64,000 bases of DNA from DASUVM01 sp963704675 (GTDB lineage Bacteria > Patescibacteriota > Saccharimonadia > Saccharimonadales > Saccharimonadaceae), in the NCBI GenBank assembly GCA_963704675.1, contig OY969928.1, positions 992,001 to 1,056,000 of the forward strand. The letters are read 5' to 3'. The translations under genes and the position numbers were made by a program. Positions within the stretch are counted from its first letter, which is position 1, and every line of letters starts with the position of its first letter. The notes beneath the pieces were generated by a model. That model saw nothing but the letters and a program-made list of their open reading frames with translations. It ran no database searches and was not told the origin of the DNA. Shown here piece after piece: positions 34,379-42,884 of the stretch.

Positions 34379-35524
34379 ATGTTAGGAAAGTTTGTACGGC
34401 AGCCGCAAGGTTTTAGAGCCTATATTCCTGACACTTTTCCACCTAAAAGCCGCATCGATTTCAGCCCAGAAGTTCAGCTGCTTGTTACGGATGCCACGCT
34501 TGCACTGGGGAAATTGGATGGTGTTGCTCAACTTATTCCAGATATAGACTTCTTTATCTACATGTATGTTCGTAAAGAGGCTACTCTTTCGAGCAATATT
34601 GAAGGCACGAAGGCTACAATGTATGATTCCATAAAAGCGGATATTAATATCACCGAAGGTGTACCTCGGGACGTTGAGAATATTCTTCACTATGTACAAG
34701 CGGTAAATTTTGGCTTGAAGCGCCTGAAGGATATGCCACTCATACTTCGTGTTATTCGCGAACTGCATGAGCAGCTTATGCAGGGTACGGCTGAAGGCGA
34801 AGGTAAGACCCCTGGTGAATTTCGCAAAACACAGAACTGGATTGGCGGTACGCGACCCGACAATGCCGACTTTGTCCCACCTCCAGTGCATGAGCTTGGC
34901 AGGGCTTTGTCTGATTTCGAGAACTTTCTCAACCACAAGCAGTCGTATCCGGCGCTTATTAATGCCGCGCTTATGCATGCACAATTTGAAACGGTCCATC
35001 CTTTTTTGGATAGTAACGGCCGTACGGGCCGACTGCTTATTACGCTTTATCTTTATCAGCAAAAAGTTCTCGAATACCCCATTCTTTATCTTTCCGAATA
35101 CTTTAAGCGCCATCGTGACACGTACTTCGCTAAATTGTCGGGCTACCATAATAAAGGTGAAGTTGAAGAGTGGGTGCAGTTCTTTTTGGAAGGTGTAGCG
35201 GAAGTAGCAAAAGAAGCTACGGCTGTATCGAAGCAGATAATTACTATTCGCGAGAAGGACATGACCGTCGTACATGCTCTTGGTGGTAAACAAGCACCTA
35301 GTGCCGTAAGGCTTCTGCGCGGCTTGTACAGCCAGCCGATTATTGATGTCGCAACAGCTGAAAAAATCACAGGTTTGTCACGACCGGCGGCTAATCAACT
35401 TATTAAGAAGTTTGTTGAACTAGACATCCTGAAGCAAACAGATGAGTCAGTGACGTATGGTCGGCAATTTGCGTATGAAAGGTACATAGAGCTTTTTACG
35501 CCTAAGCATAAAGAGATGGAATAG
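34379..35524 (+). CDS. Fic-domain protein 1
   Basis: 381 residues. It has an N-terminal Fic_N segment with an inhibitory helix motif SSNIEG (71-76), a Fic domain with HPFLDSNGRTGR (207-218) and a C-terminal winged helix (about 295-370, PIIDVATAEKITGLSRPAANQL). Fic proteins transfer AMP or similar groups to target proteins. The motif here has Ser where Gly is usual (DGN to DSN). ATG 34379 is preferred over 34370, since AAGAAGG then has normal spacing. The C-terminal DNA-binding domain and the operator just upstream suggest self-regulation. Ten bases separate it from the kinase-like gene behind. Confidence 0.88.
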   Translation: MLGKFVRQPQGFRAYIPDTFPPKSRIDFSPEVQLLVTDATLALGKLDGVAQLIPDIDFFIYMYVRKEATLSSNIEGTKATMYDSIKADINITEGVPRDVENILHYVQAVNFGLKRLKDMPLILRVIRELHEQLMQGTAEGEGKTPGEFRKTQNWIGGTRPDNADFVPPPVHELGRALSDFENFLNHKQSYPALINAALMHAQFETVHPFLDSNGRTGRLLITLYLYQQKVLEYPILYLSEYFKRHRDTYFAKLSGYHNKGEVEEWVQFFLEGVAEVAKEATAVSKQIITIREKDMTVVHALGGKQAPSAVRLLRGLYSQPIIDVATAEKITGLSRPAANQLIKKFVELDILKQTDESVTYGRQFAYERYIELFTPKHKEME

Positions 35525-35533
35525 GCGCTGTAT

Positions 35534-36307
35534 ATGGAAGAAGAAAAGTTAAACTTTGGGTTTGTCAGCGCTCCGGTCAAAATTGGTAATACCGTTCACC
35601 GCCAAATAGGTCCGTGGACACCTACTATCCATTCTCTTCTCAGCTTTTTGCAGTCCAGAGGTTTTATGTACTCACAGAAAGTACTTGGCTTTGACGAACA
35701 AGGGAGAGAGATACTTGAATTTCTATCCGGCGACGCCGCTACACGCCCTTGGCCTTCTCAGATTTTAGAGAATGATGGGCTAGTTCAGGCAGCAACGGTA
35801 CTCAAACAATACCATGCAGTCGTTAAGGATTTTCAACCACCAAAAGATGCTGAATGGGGAATTGGTAAAGTTCCGCTAAAACCTGGCCAGATTATTCGCC
35901 ATGGTGATCTTGGGCCGTGGAATACGCTGTGGCAAAAAGACAAACTGACCGGTCTCGTTGACTGGGATTTTGCGGAACCGGGTGGTGCTATTACTGATCT
36001 CGCGCAAATGGCTTATTATTTTGTGCCGCTTCGTGGAGAAAAAGGTTGGCAGGAAGCAGGCTTTACCGAGCGACCGAACTTCTTGCACCGACTTAGCACA
36101 TTGTGTGAAACATACGGTCAATTTACGACAAGTAAAGTACTGGCCGAGCTGCAAAACTGGCTTCACGAAGAGCTTCGAAGAATGAAAGAACTAGGAGAGA
36201 AACAAGGCCTTGAACCATGGCTTGGTTTCTCTCAGAGAGGTGATGCCGATGATATTCGCGAGGATCTTACCTGGCTAGAGGAACTTAATCGCGAGTTTGG
36301 GCGTTGA
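35534..36307 (+). CDS. Aminoglycoside-phosphotransferase-like kinase
   Basis: 257 residues. RHGDLGPWNTLW holds the catalytic Asp and Asn of the APH/choline-kinase family, and GLVDWDFAEPGGAITDLA the metal-binding Asp. It should phosphorylate a small hydroxylated compound or possibly a protein; the substrate cannot be told. It is co-transcribed with Fic gene 1 and followed by the terminator in module copy E. Confidence 0.85.
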   Translation: MEEEKLNFGFVSAPVKIGNTVHRQIGPWTPTIHSLLSFLQSRGFMYSQKVLGFDEQGREILEFLSGDAATRPWPSQILENDGLVQAATVLKQYHAVVKDFQPPKDAEWGIGKVPLKPGQIIRHGDLGPWNTLWQKDKLTGLVDWDFAEPGGAITDLAQMAYYFVPLRGEKGWQEAGFTERPNFLHRLSTLCETYGQFTTSKVLAELQNWLHEELRRMKELGEKQGLEPWLGFSQRGDADDIREDLTWLEELNREFGR

Positions 36308-36440
36308 GCTCGTCTATTCTCGCAGCGATTCGCTCTAAGTCAGTCCCGTAATGTGTTCCAGTTTTGGCACCGCAGTTCACCATTGTAATTATTACATCTT
36401 ATATAAAGAAGCTCCAGAATTTTTCTGGAGCTTCTTTTGC
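36287..36440 (-). repeat. Cassette-boundary module, copy E (decayed)
   Basis: Minus-strand frame AKTGTHYGTDLERIAARIDE then LNAQTRD and stop, overlapping the end of the APH-like gene. Anchor GCAGTTCACCA and hairpin GAAGCTCCAG / CTGGAGCTTC follow; the T-arm-like motif is absent. Confidence 0.45.
36405..36437 (+). terminator. Terminator after the Fic1-APH unit
   Basis: AAAGAAGCTCCAG / CTGGAGCTTCTTT, perfect 13-bp stem, followed by T. Confidence 0.8.
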
Positions 36441-36542
36441 GTATACACTATGATTAGCTACTATTAAAAAACTATCGCGTTGCCGTTGACCTTATAACTG
36501 CAAGACGATGACACACCATTGTTGAAAGGAATTGAGGAAAGG

Positions 36543-37855
36543 ATGGTTATGATGCGGGCAGAACAACCAATCAACCAAGAAGGCATCCAAGATGTCCGTG
36601 TGCCAGAGTTTGCAAGGATAGCGGGGAAATTTATTGCAACGGTTGAAACCTCGCCGAATCCCGTCTGTATAGACGAATTCCTTATACAGACCTTAGTGCG
36701 CAGGAAGTTTTATGTAACTCACTGGATAAAGCTAAGGAATTTAGCAAAAGACATAAAGGCCTTTTTGATCTGAGTAATACGTCCTATATATATCCGAAAG
36801 GGCGGGAGCAGGAGATTTTAATCCTAACCAGCGACCTTATTAAACAAGTCAGAGAAGAGCAGAGTATATATTGGAGTGTATCTTTAGGACTGGAGACGCT
36901 TAAAAACACAGAAGCTGCTGCGCGACTTGCGGCAGATTCTTCTCTTGCGCTTGTGTCTCTTGACGAAGACATACAGGCATCTTTGGGCGACAAGGTATGT
37001 ACTCTGACTGATGGCGCGTTCGACAGCTTTGCTCATAAAATAACGGGAAGCATCAGTAAGTGGCCTCAAGCAAGACTTGGTTATCCCGGCCAACTCTTAG
37101 ATATCCATTATGGTTTTTGGAGAGAGCGACTGAAGCTGCTGCGGCTTGATACTAGCGGTGCGCTTCCTGCCGGCATGCTGGAAGAAGATATTCAGAAAGT
37201 ATTATCTCTTGCGCCTAAAAAGACGAGGCTTATAGATATGCATTCACTTGCTGGCCGTCCTGACAGGAAGGATATGGAGGAGTCATACCAGACAAAAATC
37301 TCAGCCTTTTTGTATTCGCTAGAGATGGGAGAGTCAGATCCCGGATCGGCCGCGGTGAGCGCGCCGCTCGCGGTAAAATTAAGCTTCATGGCCTTGGATT
37401 CTGCGTTACATCACGGCTATTCTTCCAAGGAGGCGCTGCGCATAACGGCAGAGAACAGTCCGGCTATCGGAAGGCTAACGAGACGTGTGACAGATAATGT
37501 AGCCTACCTTCACCCGGGCATGTTCCATTTTAAAGGATCACGTATGCACCCTTTTTTAACGATCGACCACCCGCAGGTGCAGCCTGAGCCTCACTTTACA
37601 GAAGATACGGCCGAAAAGTTAATACGACGCGATCAAGATGGCGGCGTCTGTGTTGTCCGGAGTCCGATCCCCTTACAGCCGAATGGTCGAACGCACCGAA
37701 ATGTAGTCTCACTCTCGAGCGCAATGAAAGATCGGATCGGAGCTAGCCCGCCCCTATTGCGTGAAGTAAGGGGCACCACTTATCTTGATCCGGCTGCACT
37801 TGCTGTAGGTAATACACTTTTAGCGATTGCTGATAACTACAGAGCGTCAATATAG
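36543..37855 (+). pseudogene. Unknown-family protein, frameshifted copy
   Basis: Two overlapping frames together give a full-length relative of the intact 43336-44646 protein. Frame 1 from ATG 36543 (GAGGAAAGG before it) reads to about 36690 (VPEFARIAGKFIATVETSPN). Frame 2 is then open to 37855 and continues with QEVLCNSLDKAKEFSKRHKG and the C-terminal domain. Shared blocks: RLGYPGQLLDIHYGFW, DMHSLAGRP, ALHHGYSSKEAL..AENSPAIGRLT and the ending THRNVVSLSSAM...YLDPAALAVGN. One shift near 36685-36705 separates the two parts. Family and function unknown. A sequencing error is possible, but decayed copies of the same family lie close by. Confidence 0.65.
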
Positions 37856-37889
37856 GAAGTCCTGGATGTGGTTCAACCTGACCATGTAA

Positions 37890-37945
37890 GTCATTCGCCT
37901 AACCGTTCCAGCCCATCCCAAAAATGTTTCGCGGGAGGCCTCGTG
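37890..37945 (-). repeat. Cassette-boundary module, copy F (partial)
   Basis: CCAGCCCATCCCAAAA.TGTTTCGC, the same tail as copies B and D, cut off directly after GCGGGAGGCC. It lies between the frameshifted gene and the decayed toxin. Confidence 0.5.
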
Positions 37946-37948
37946 TTG

Positions 37949-38262
37949 TTACAGCATTCTATCTAAATCTCTTCGCCCATACAACATACGCCGCACAACC
38001 ATTGCGTCATCTATAACGACGTAGAAAATCAAGAAGTTACCTACGATGATCCTTCGATATGGGTGTTCCCGTTCGTTGAGTGATGGGTAGATCGTCGTTT
38101 GCAACGGATTTGCTAGACGTTGCTTAATAGCACAGCCTCCACCTCACTAATAAGTGCCATTGCCGCAGCCTCGTTTTTAATCTCGTACAGAATGTAATCC
38201 GTAATCTTGTCTAGGTCTGCGTAAAATAGTGGCGAGTAGAAAAGCTTAAAGCTTCTAGCCAT
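37949..38262 (-). pseudogene. RelE/ParE-type toxin, frameshifted
   Basis: From ATG 38262 the frame reads MARSFKLFYSPLFYADLDKI, YILYEIKNEAAAMALISEVE and stops early. The sense continues in another frame from about 38134: AIKQRLANPLQTTIYPSLNE, YRRIIVGNFLIFYVV, VVRRMLYGRRDLDRML and stop at 37949. Together this is a normal ParE/RelE toxin. Loss of one base near 38128-38136 inactivates it, while the antitoxin upstream (8-bp overlap) stays intact. Confidence 0.75.
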
Positions 38263-38521
38263 TTTTTTTAGACCTGAGCTTAAAAAATACATCATCGTGA
38301 GTCATATTTTCAGAGTGGTTTTTAGCATACGCATCAGCCTCGTCAAGCGCCTGCTCTACGTACTCCAAATGTGTCAACTTACTGTACTTTTCGAGGCTCA
38401 TAAGTACCATGGAGCCTCGCCCGTTTTTCGTAAAGATAATGGGCTTATCTTTGCCGCTGACCTCTTTTTCAATATCCACGAAATCATTTCGCAGATCAGA
38501 TATGGGTCTAATGTCTAACAT
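38255..38521 (-). CDS. Phd/YefM-type antitoxin
   Basis: 88 residues. MLDIRPISDLRNDFVDIEKE with KPIIFTKNGRGSMVLMSLEKY is the DNA-binding half of Phd/YefM antitoxins; the C-terminal part would cover the toxin. GGAGG stands 8 nt before ATG 38521. An inverted repeat ATTATTTTATCATAATAAT follows upstream and may be its operator. The paired toxin is frameshifted, so the antitoxin may now be an orphan or protect against an incoming toxin. Confidence 0.85.
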   Translation of the reverse strand: MLDIRPISDLRNDFVDIEKEVSGKDKPIIFTKNGRGSMVLMSLEKYSKLTHLEYVEQALDEADAYAKNHSENMTHDDVFFKLRSKKNG

Positions 38522-38539
38522 ATTCAATTCCTCCTATCA

Positions 38540-38565
38540 TTATTTTATCATAATAATGATAGGAG
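38540..38565. promoter_or_regulatory. AT-rich dyad before the antitoxin
   Basis: CTATCATTATTTTATCATAA and TAATGATAG form a near-perfect inverted repeat upstream of the antitoxin gene, a typical place for Phd self-repression. Confidence 0.5.
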
Positions 38566-38597
38566 AGTCTGGTGATACTAGGAATTCGGGCTCACGC

Positions 38598-38790
38598 GCT
38601 ATGCCTCAATGCCCAGCGCCTTCAACCGCACCTCAATATATTCCAACTCACCAAAGAGGGTTTCGACCTGAGTAGTCGTTAGGTTCACCAGAAATTATTT
38701 ACAGATACAGAAAGAGTTCCAGAATTTATTCTTGGAGCTCTTTTTGTATAATCCTATCTGTTATTGGGGTTCGATTCCTCGTAGGTGAGA
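38598..38790 (-). repeat. Cassette-boundary module, copy C
   Basis: Minus-strand tail VNLTTTQVETLFGELEYIEV, RLKALGIEA and stop; anchor TTAGGTTCACCA; hairpin AAAGAGTTCCA / TGGAGCTCTTT (38711-38743) with T-run; then GGGGTTCGATTCC, which here also encodes the last residues (EESNPNNR) of the Ham1-like gene. Confidence 0.6.
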
Positions 38791-39320
38791 AATGCTTCTA
38801 ACTCCTTAAGGCCGATACGTCGTAACGAATACTTTGCCTGCTCGTCCTTGCCCATTTCACCCCATGTCTTATCTTGGCCGTCAGGAATGAATATTCCGTC
38901 AGTACCATATCCATTTTCTCCTCTGACTTCAGGCGTAATTGTACCTTTCATGATGCCATCAAAGATGTGCAACCCATTTGCGTCATGGTAGCCAAAGCAA
39001 GTTTGAGCATAGGCTATTCGTGTCTTGTAGTTGTCAAGCAGCTTGCATATACCTTCTACTTTTAGTTCTTGCAGGAACCACTTTATAAGTGGGCCGGGCA
39101 GCTTGCCTAGTGCTTCAAAGCGAAGTGAGAAGTCTTCCACTAAAACTGGGCATTGTAGTTGTCGGTAGGCTTCCTCTGCTTTGATACGTATGACTTCGTG
39201 TGGATCAAGTGACTGGATCTCGGGTAGATCTAGTTTGTGATGCGTAACGGGATATCCGAGATGCCACGAAATTTCTTCAGCTTTCTTGGCATGACCAGTT
39301 ATGAAAGTAATTTCCTTCAT
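38754..39320 (-). CDS. Ham1/RdgB-like nucleotide pyrophosphatase
   Basis: 188 residues. ITFITGHAKKAEEI at the N-terminus, LVEDFSLRFEALGKLPGPLI (the family's VxEDTGLxxxALxxxPGxxS block) and GEMGKDEQAKYSLRRIGL near the end support the family that hydrolyses non-canonical purine triphosphates such as ITP and XTP. Its C-terminus runs into module copy C. It overlaps the gene before it by 4 bp (ATGA), so they are coupled. A decayed second copy lies at 42101-42187. Confidence 0.8.
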   Translation of the reverse strand: MKEITFITGHAKKAEEISWHLGYPVTHHKLDLPEIQSLDPHEVIRIKAEEAYRQLQCPVLVEDFSLRFEALGKLPGPLIKWFLQELKVEGICKLLDNYKTRIAYAQTCFGYHDANGLHIFDGIMKGTITPEVRGENGYGTDGIFIPDGQDKTWGEMGKDEQAKYSLRRIGLKELEAFLTYEESNPNNR

Positions 39321-40039
39321 GACTGTACTTCCGGTTGGAATTTATTTCGGCTCCAGTGCCACAGTATAGGATGTACTTGTGATGGATTGATTCCACTATC
39401 TTTCAGCAGCTCTTTCCAGGCAAGCTCAACTTGTAGTGAAGTTGCTCCAATAGGTCCTATCCCGAGCTTTGCACTGCTTTGCAGCACATGTGTGTCTGGA
39501 ATGATGGATATTTCTTGAGGGTTAGTAAACTCAACGTCAGTGTAAAGAGATAGAATGAATGGCCAATAGTTAGAAAGCTTCGGCCCGCTTAGATACGGAA
39601 AGTGCTTGCGGTGAGTCTTCTGCAGAAGCTGAATTAACCTACCTGCGTCTGAGCCCGCTTCTTTGATCAGCTTGCGCGGATCATCATGGTAATAGTGGTG
39701 AAGCGTTTTGGCGATGGTTGTCCAAATAAGAACATGCTTGTTTGGCTGCAGGGCTAGCTTGTGTTTGACTAAATCGGCGCGAATCTGCTCAATAGGGGTT
39801 TCGGCCAACTTTTCTGGAAAGAATACATACCTGGTCGCTTCGTCTTCCCACGTAGCAAGAGCTGCCGCCCACATTGCTGGTGAGTTACGTTGAAAGTTAA
39901 TGCAAACTGGCAATGTGAAATACAAATAATTCTCACGGCTTGCAAGCGGCAATCCTGGATTAACCTCATGTTTTTCAAGTATAGGAATAAGTCCCTGCTC
40001 GTACATGGTAAGTAGCTGTTTCACTTTTTCGAGTTGCAT
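39317..40039 (-). CDS. Unknown protein coupled to the Ham1-like gene
   Basis: 240 residues, soluble, helical. The stretch HFPYLSGPKLSNYWPFILS...ISIIPDTHVLQSSAKLGI recalls the substrate side of HhH-type base-excision glycosylases (an Asp after a helix pair, followed by a Thr-His-Val turn), which would fit a neighbour that cleans the nucleotide pool. This likeness is weak and unproven. AAGGAG lies 12 nt before ATG 40039. Confidence 0.55.
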   Translation of the reverse strand: MQLEKVKQLLTMYEQGLIPILEKHEVNPGLPLASRENYLYFTLPVCINFQRNSPAMWAAALATWEDEATRYVFFPEKLAETPIEQIRADLVKHKLALQPNKHVLIWTTIAKTLHHYYHDDPRKLIKEAGSDAGRLIQLLQKTHRKHFPYLSGPKLSNYWPFILSLYTDVEFTNPQEISIIPDTHVLQSSAKLGIGPIGATSLQVELAWKELLKDSGINPSQVHPILWHWSRNKFQPEVQS

Positions 40040-40119
40040 GTAACTATTTTACTCCTTTATAGTTTGTTTTAATGTCCAGCTCCTCAAATTGCTCATCCGG
40101 GGCCTGATTTTACAGATAG

Positions 40120-40270
40120 TACTTTATAAAATATACTATACTCTATAAGGTAGTGGTGCCTATTTGTCTAATGTCTATAAAGAACTACGAACTGCCATAC
40201 TTTGGAACTTTATACCTAGTAGACTGGCAAGGCACTTTACTATATAATTTTGATAGAGGATTATAAAGTA
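40120..40270. promoter_or_regulatory. Multi-site operator before Fic gene 2
   Basis: Half-sites related to TACTTTATA / TATAAAGTA occur six times: 40120-40128, 40144-40152 (one mismatch), 40176-40184 (one), 40206-40214 (one), 40233-40241 (weaker), 40262-40270. They form three dyads over 150 bp and surround a TATAAT box at 40243-40248; the last site ends 2 bp before the start codon. Confidence 0.65.
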
Positions 40271-40272
40271 CC

Positions 40273-41379
40273 ATGACATTTAACCCGACCATCGCATACA
40301 ATGATTTGCCAACAATTCCACCAGAAGTTGATTTTAAAGATCAAGAATTGTTGTTGGCAACAATTGAAGCTAGTGACGCTATAGCACAGCTTAAAACTAT
40401 GCTAACAATGAGCAGCAGGACTATTAATAACACTTTGGATCTGCTTTCGCCCCTTTTCGTACCTGAAGCGGTTTCTAGCTCGGGTATTGAAAATATTGTA
40501 ACCACAAATGATAGCGTATACGTTGCAAAGATAAAAGAAGAGCGTGAGCTCACTCCCGCAGAAAAAGAAGCGTTAAATTACACAGAAGCATTAATGGAAG
40601 GTGCACAGAGAGTTTTTAAGCAGGGTTATTTGGCGACTAATGATTATATTGCTCTCCAACATATACTTGAGCCTACAAAGCCAGGAATCCGAAACTTGCC
40701 AGGGACGCAACTTGCGAATCCTATTACTAAGGTTGTTTATTACACGCCACCAAATACCGAGAAGGTAATACGTGATTTGCTTACTAATTTTGAGAAGTAC
40801 TATAACGATACCGCTCCTAGTCATGAGATATTTGCCAGAATGGCTATCCTTCACTATCAGTTTGAAGCAATCCACCCATTTCCTGACGGAAATGGAAGAA
40901 CTGGCCGTATGTTAATGCCGTTATATTTGACCCAGCAAAAGAGATTGCCAGTTCCCGTGTTGTTCATGAGCCACTATATATTAGAGCATCGGGATGAGTA
41001 TTATGAAAAATTACGAGCCGTAACCTCTAAAGGGGAGTGGAAAGAGTGGATACTGTATATTACAAAAGCGACTACGACGCAGGCCTTATATACTTGCCGT
41101 ATCTTAGAAAAAATACGTAAGGCAATCAACAAGGTGAAGAATACTCTGAAGGAAGAATTGCCTGGCGTTTATAGTTCAGAGCTAGTCGACTTTTTATTTT
41201 CGCATGCGTACTTCACGCAAAAGAACTTTGAAGACGAGATCGGCGTTAGTCCAATGACGGCGAGGAAGTATTTACAGGAAATTGAAGCCAAAGACATACT
41301 CATGAAGAATAAACAGACTGGTAAAAATAGATTTATTTATATTAATCCAAGCTATATTAATATTTTGAAGCAGGTGTAG
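40273..41379 (+). CDS. Fic-domain protein 2
   Basis: 368 residues: N-terminal segment with inhibitory SSGIEN (69-74), canonical Fic motif HPFPDGNGRTGR (201-212) and a C-terminal helix-turn-helix region (YFTQKNFEDEIGVSPMTARKYL). The intact HPFxDGNGRxxR predicts AMP-transferring activity, held off by the Glu73 of the inhibitory helix. Unlike Fic protein 1 there is no partner gene; its stop directly abuts module copy D. The upstream operator and the C-terminal DNA-binding part suggest self-regulation. Confidence 0.9.
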   Translation: MTFNPTIAYNDLPTIPPEVDFKDQELLLATIEASDAIAQLKTMLTMSSRTINNTLDLLSPLFVPEAVSSSGIENIVTTNDSVYVAKIKEERELTPAEKEALNYTEALMEGAQRVFKQGYLATNDYIALQHILEPTKPGIRNLPGTQLANPITKVVYYTPPNTEKVIRDLLTNFEKYYNDTAPSHEIFARMAILHYQFEAIHPFPDGNGRTGRMLMPLYLTQQKRLPVPVLFMSHYILEHRDEYYEKLRAVTSKGEWKEWILYITKATTTQALYTCRILEKIRKAINKVKNTLKEELPGVYSSELVDFLFSHAYFTQKNFEDEIGVSPMTARKYLQEIEAKDILMKNKQTGKNRFIYINPSYINILKQV

Positions 41380-41575
41380 CTAGTAGGGCTCTATGCCTAG
41401 CTTTTCAAGTGCCATATTCATGCGCTCCAACTCATCCCAAAACTGTTTCGCAGAAGGTCCCCGCAGGCTCACCAAGACATTATTCAGATCAGAAAAGTTC
41501 CACTGTTTATTTTGTGGGGCTTTCTTTTTATATTGCCTCTGTAAGTGGGGTTCGATTTCTAGTGGGCTGCAGACT
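41380..41575 (-). repeat. Cassette-boundary module, copy D
   Basis: Minus-strand tail LNNVLVSLRGPSAKQFWDEL, ERMNMALEKLGIEPY and stop abutting the Fic2 stop; anchor GCAGGCTCACCA; hairpin AAAGTTCCAC / GTGGGGCTTT; then GGGGTTCGATTTC. A frame stays open to 41886 on the minus strand, but that part overlaps an older plus-strand remnant and is not counted as a gene. Confidence 0.65.
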
Positions 41576-41730
41576 TTCACCTGATACGTTAAAGGAAAAT
41601 AATTGCCAGCAAAGTCTTGGAATATGGCCTGAAAACAGGACTTGCTAACCGGATGATCTATTTTATACGGGTAGGTCCCAGAGAGATGCGGGGCACACAA
41701 AGCGTAAGCAAATCCTTGTAAAATTAAAAA

Positions 41731-42090
41731 ATGAAAGAAAATATCCCAGAAGCCGAAAGTTTGAGCAGATACGGATGCCGAGATAGCGAGGCGTGCCGGC
41801 GATTTTATTGCAGTAGTAGAAACCGCAACCCCTGAATCACCAGTATCATTAGATGCATTGGTTGAAGATGGGGTCTTGTAAAACACCTCGAGGCGTCACT
41901 CAAAAAAGTTGATAAGTTTTTACAAACGGCATGCCGAGCTCAACTTTTTCATGGATATGACGGATGGCAATCTGGACCTACGGACTACGCACCTACTTGA
42001 AGAATCCCTCAAAGACAAAGCGCCAGAAGGTCATGACCTGACGATCAACACACGCCAAGTCACGCCATACTCCGTTGGTGCTAGATTCGT
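41731..42090 (+). pseudogene. N-terminal remnant of the unknown family
   Basis: Pieces in shifting frames match the start of the 43336 protein: AEIARRAGDFIAVVETATPE and SPVSLDALVEDG, then SLKKVDKFYKRHAELNFFMD (compare RLVEIDELYERHNELFFKDG). At least two frameshifts and a stop break it, and the rest is missing after about 42090. Confidence 0.6.
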
Positions 42091-42100
42091 GGCCTCGGAT

Positions 42101-42187
42101 TGTAAGTGTAATTTTATCTTCATAATGCCGTCGAAAATATGTAGGCCATTTTCATTACAGTAACCAAAGCAATTTAGGTGTATGCTG
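42101..42187 (-). pseudogene. Ham1/RdgB-like remnant
   Basis: The minus strand reads NCFGYCNENGLHIFDGIMK, matching TCFGYHDANGLHIFDGIMK of the intact gene at 38754-39320, then loses frame. About 87 bp remain, joined directly to the remnant on its left. Confidence 0.7.
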
Positions 42188-42383
42188 CACGCGCTTCGTA
42201 ACCTTCCTCTCTTGCTACGTTGACCGCTCCAACGCGGCGAGCATGAAGGCCCTTTACTAAGTGTTTGGGGCTTGTCGTCGGCTCTGGATTGGGTGCTACT
42301 TCCAATGTAAGTTTAGTGTTCCTTTGATGTATACTGACTATTAGGATACCTGTCAGAGTTTTTAGATCCCAAGGAGGATGAAA

Positions 42384-42635
42384 GTGTCTCTCGAAACAGC
42401 GGGCTTGGCGTGGCGCAAGAGCAGTTTTTCGAACGGAGGTGGAATGTGTGTTGAGCTGTCATGGCGCACGAGCAGCTTCAGCAATAACGGTTCCATCTGT
42501 GTCGAAGTGGCACAGGACACCCAGGCTGTGTACGTGCGCGACAGCAAGAACGTCAGCCAGGACGACAGCGGGCCACGGTTGAGCTTCGACCAAGTGGCGT
42601 TCACCGCGCTGCTAACCAACCTTTCGAAGGCGTAG
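42384..42635 (+). CDS. DUF397 protein, tandemly duplicated start
   Basis: 83 residues. Contains WRKSSFSNGGGMCVELS followed by a second WRTSSFSNNGSICVEVAQ and then VYVRDSKNVSQDDSGPRLSF plus the helix QVAFTALLTNL: the DUF397 domain with its first strand pair doubled. DUF397 is a small domain found almost only in Actinobacteria, often next to an XRE-type regulator, which is not present here. AAGGAGG ends 6 nt before the GTG at 42384; an ATG at 42378 touches the ribosome site and is less likely. GC-rich codons and a nested GC hairpin behind it suggest transfer from an actinobacterium. Confidence 0.85.
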   Translation: MSLETAGLAWRKSSFSNGGGMCVELSWRTSSFSNNGSICVEVAQDTQAVYVRDSKNVSQDDSGPRLSFDQVAFTALLTNLSKA

Positions 42636-42707
42636 GTCATACATGACGCATGTGCGGTACGAATTCTAACAGGGAAATGTCCTGCAGTCTACATGCCCAT
42701 GGGCTGT

Positions 42708-42778
42708 GCTGGCTCGTTTTCAAAGTGGTTACGGCCTTTCAGGCCAGCTTTACAACCGTCTTCTGAGACCGAGCCAGC
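42708..42778 (+). terminator. Nested GC-rich hairpin after the DUF397 gene
   Basis: GCTGGCTCG / CGAGCCAGC enclose a second stem region around GGCCTTTCAGGCC. No T-run. Confidence 0.5.
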
Positions 42779-42884
42779 GATTTCCTTACAAATGCGAGAA
42801 GACAGAGTTGAGTAAATCGGACGGAGTTGTCGGGCGATCGAATAATTAAGCACGGTCGGTCTCTCATCGGCAACAGGAGCCCCC

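Noticed and set aside
34382..35293. 303-codon minus-strand frame
   Set aside because: Antisense to the Fic domain, which has the full motif on the plus strand.
36680..36710. Programmed frameshift in the 36543 gene
   Set aside because: No slippery heptamer followed by a structure; the intact paralogue needs no shift, and other copies are plainly decayed.
41380..41886. 168-codon minus-strand frame through module copy D
   Set aside because: Its upstream half lies antisense to a clear remnant of another gene and has no ribosome site; only the last 35 codons recur elsewhere.
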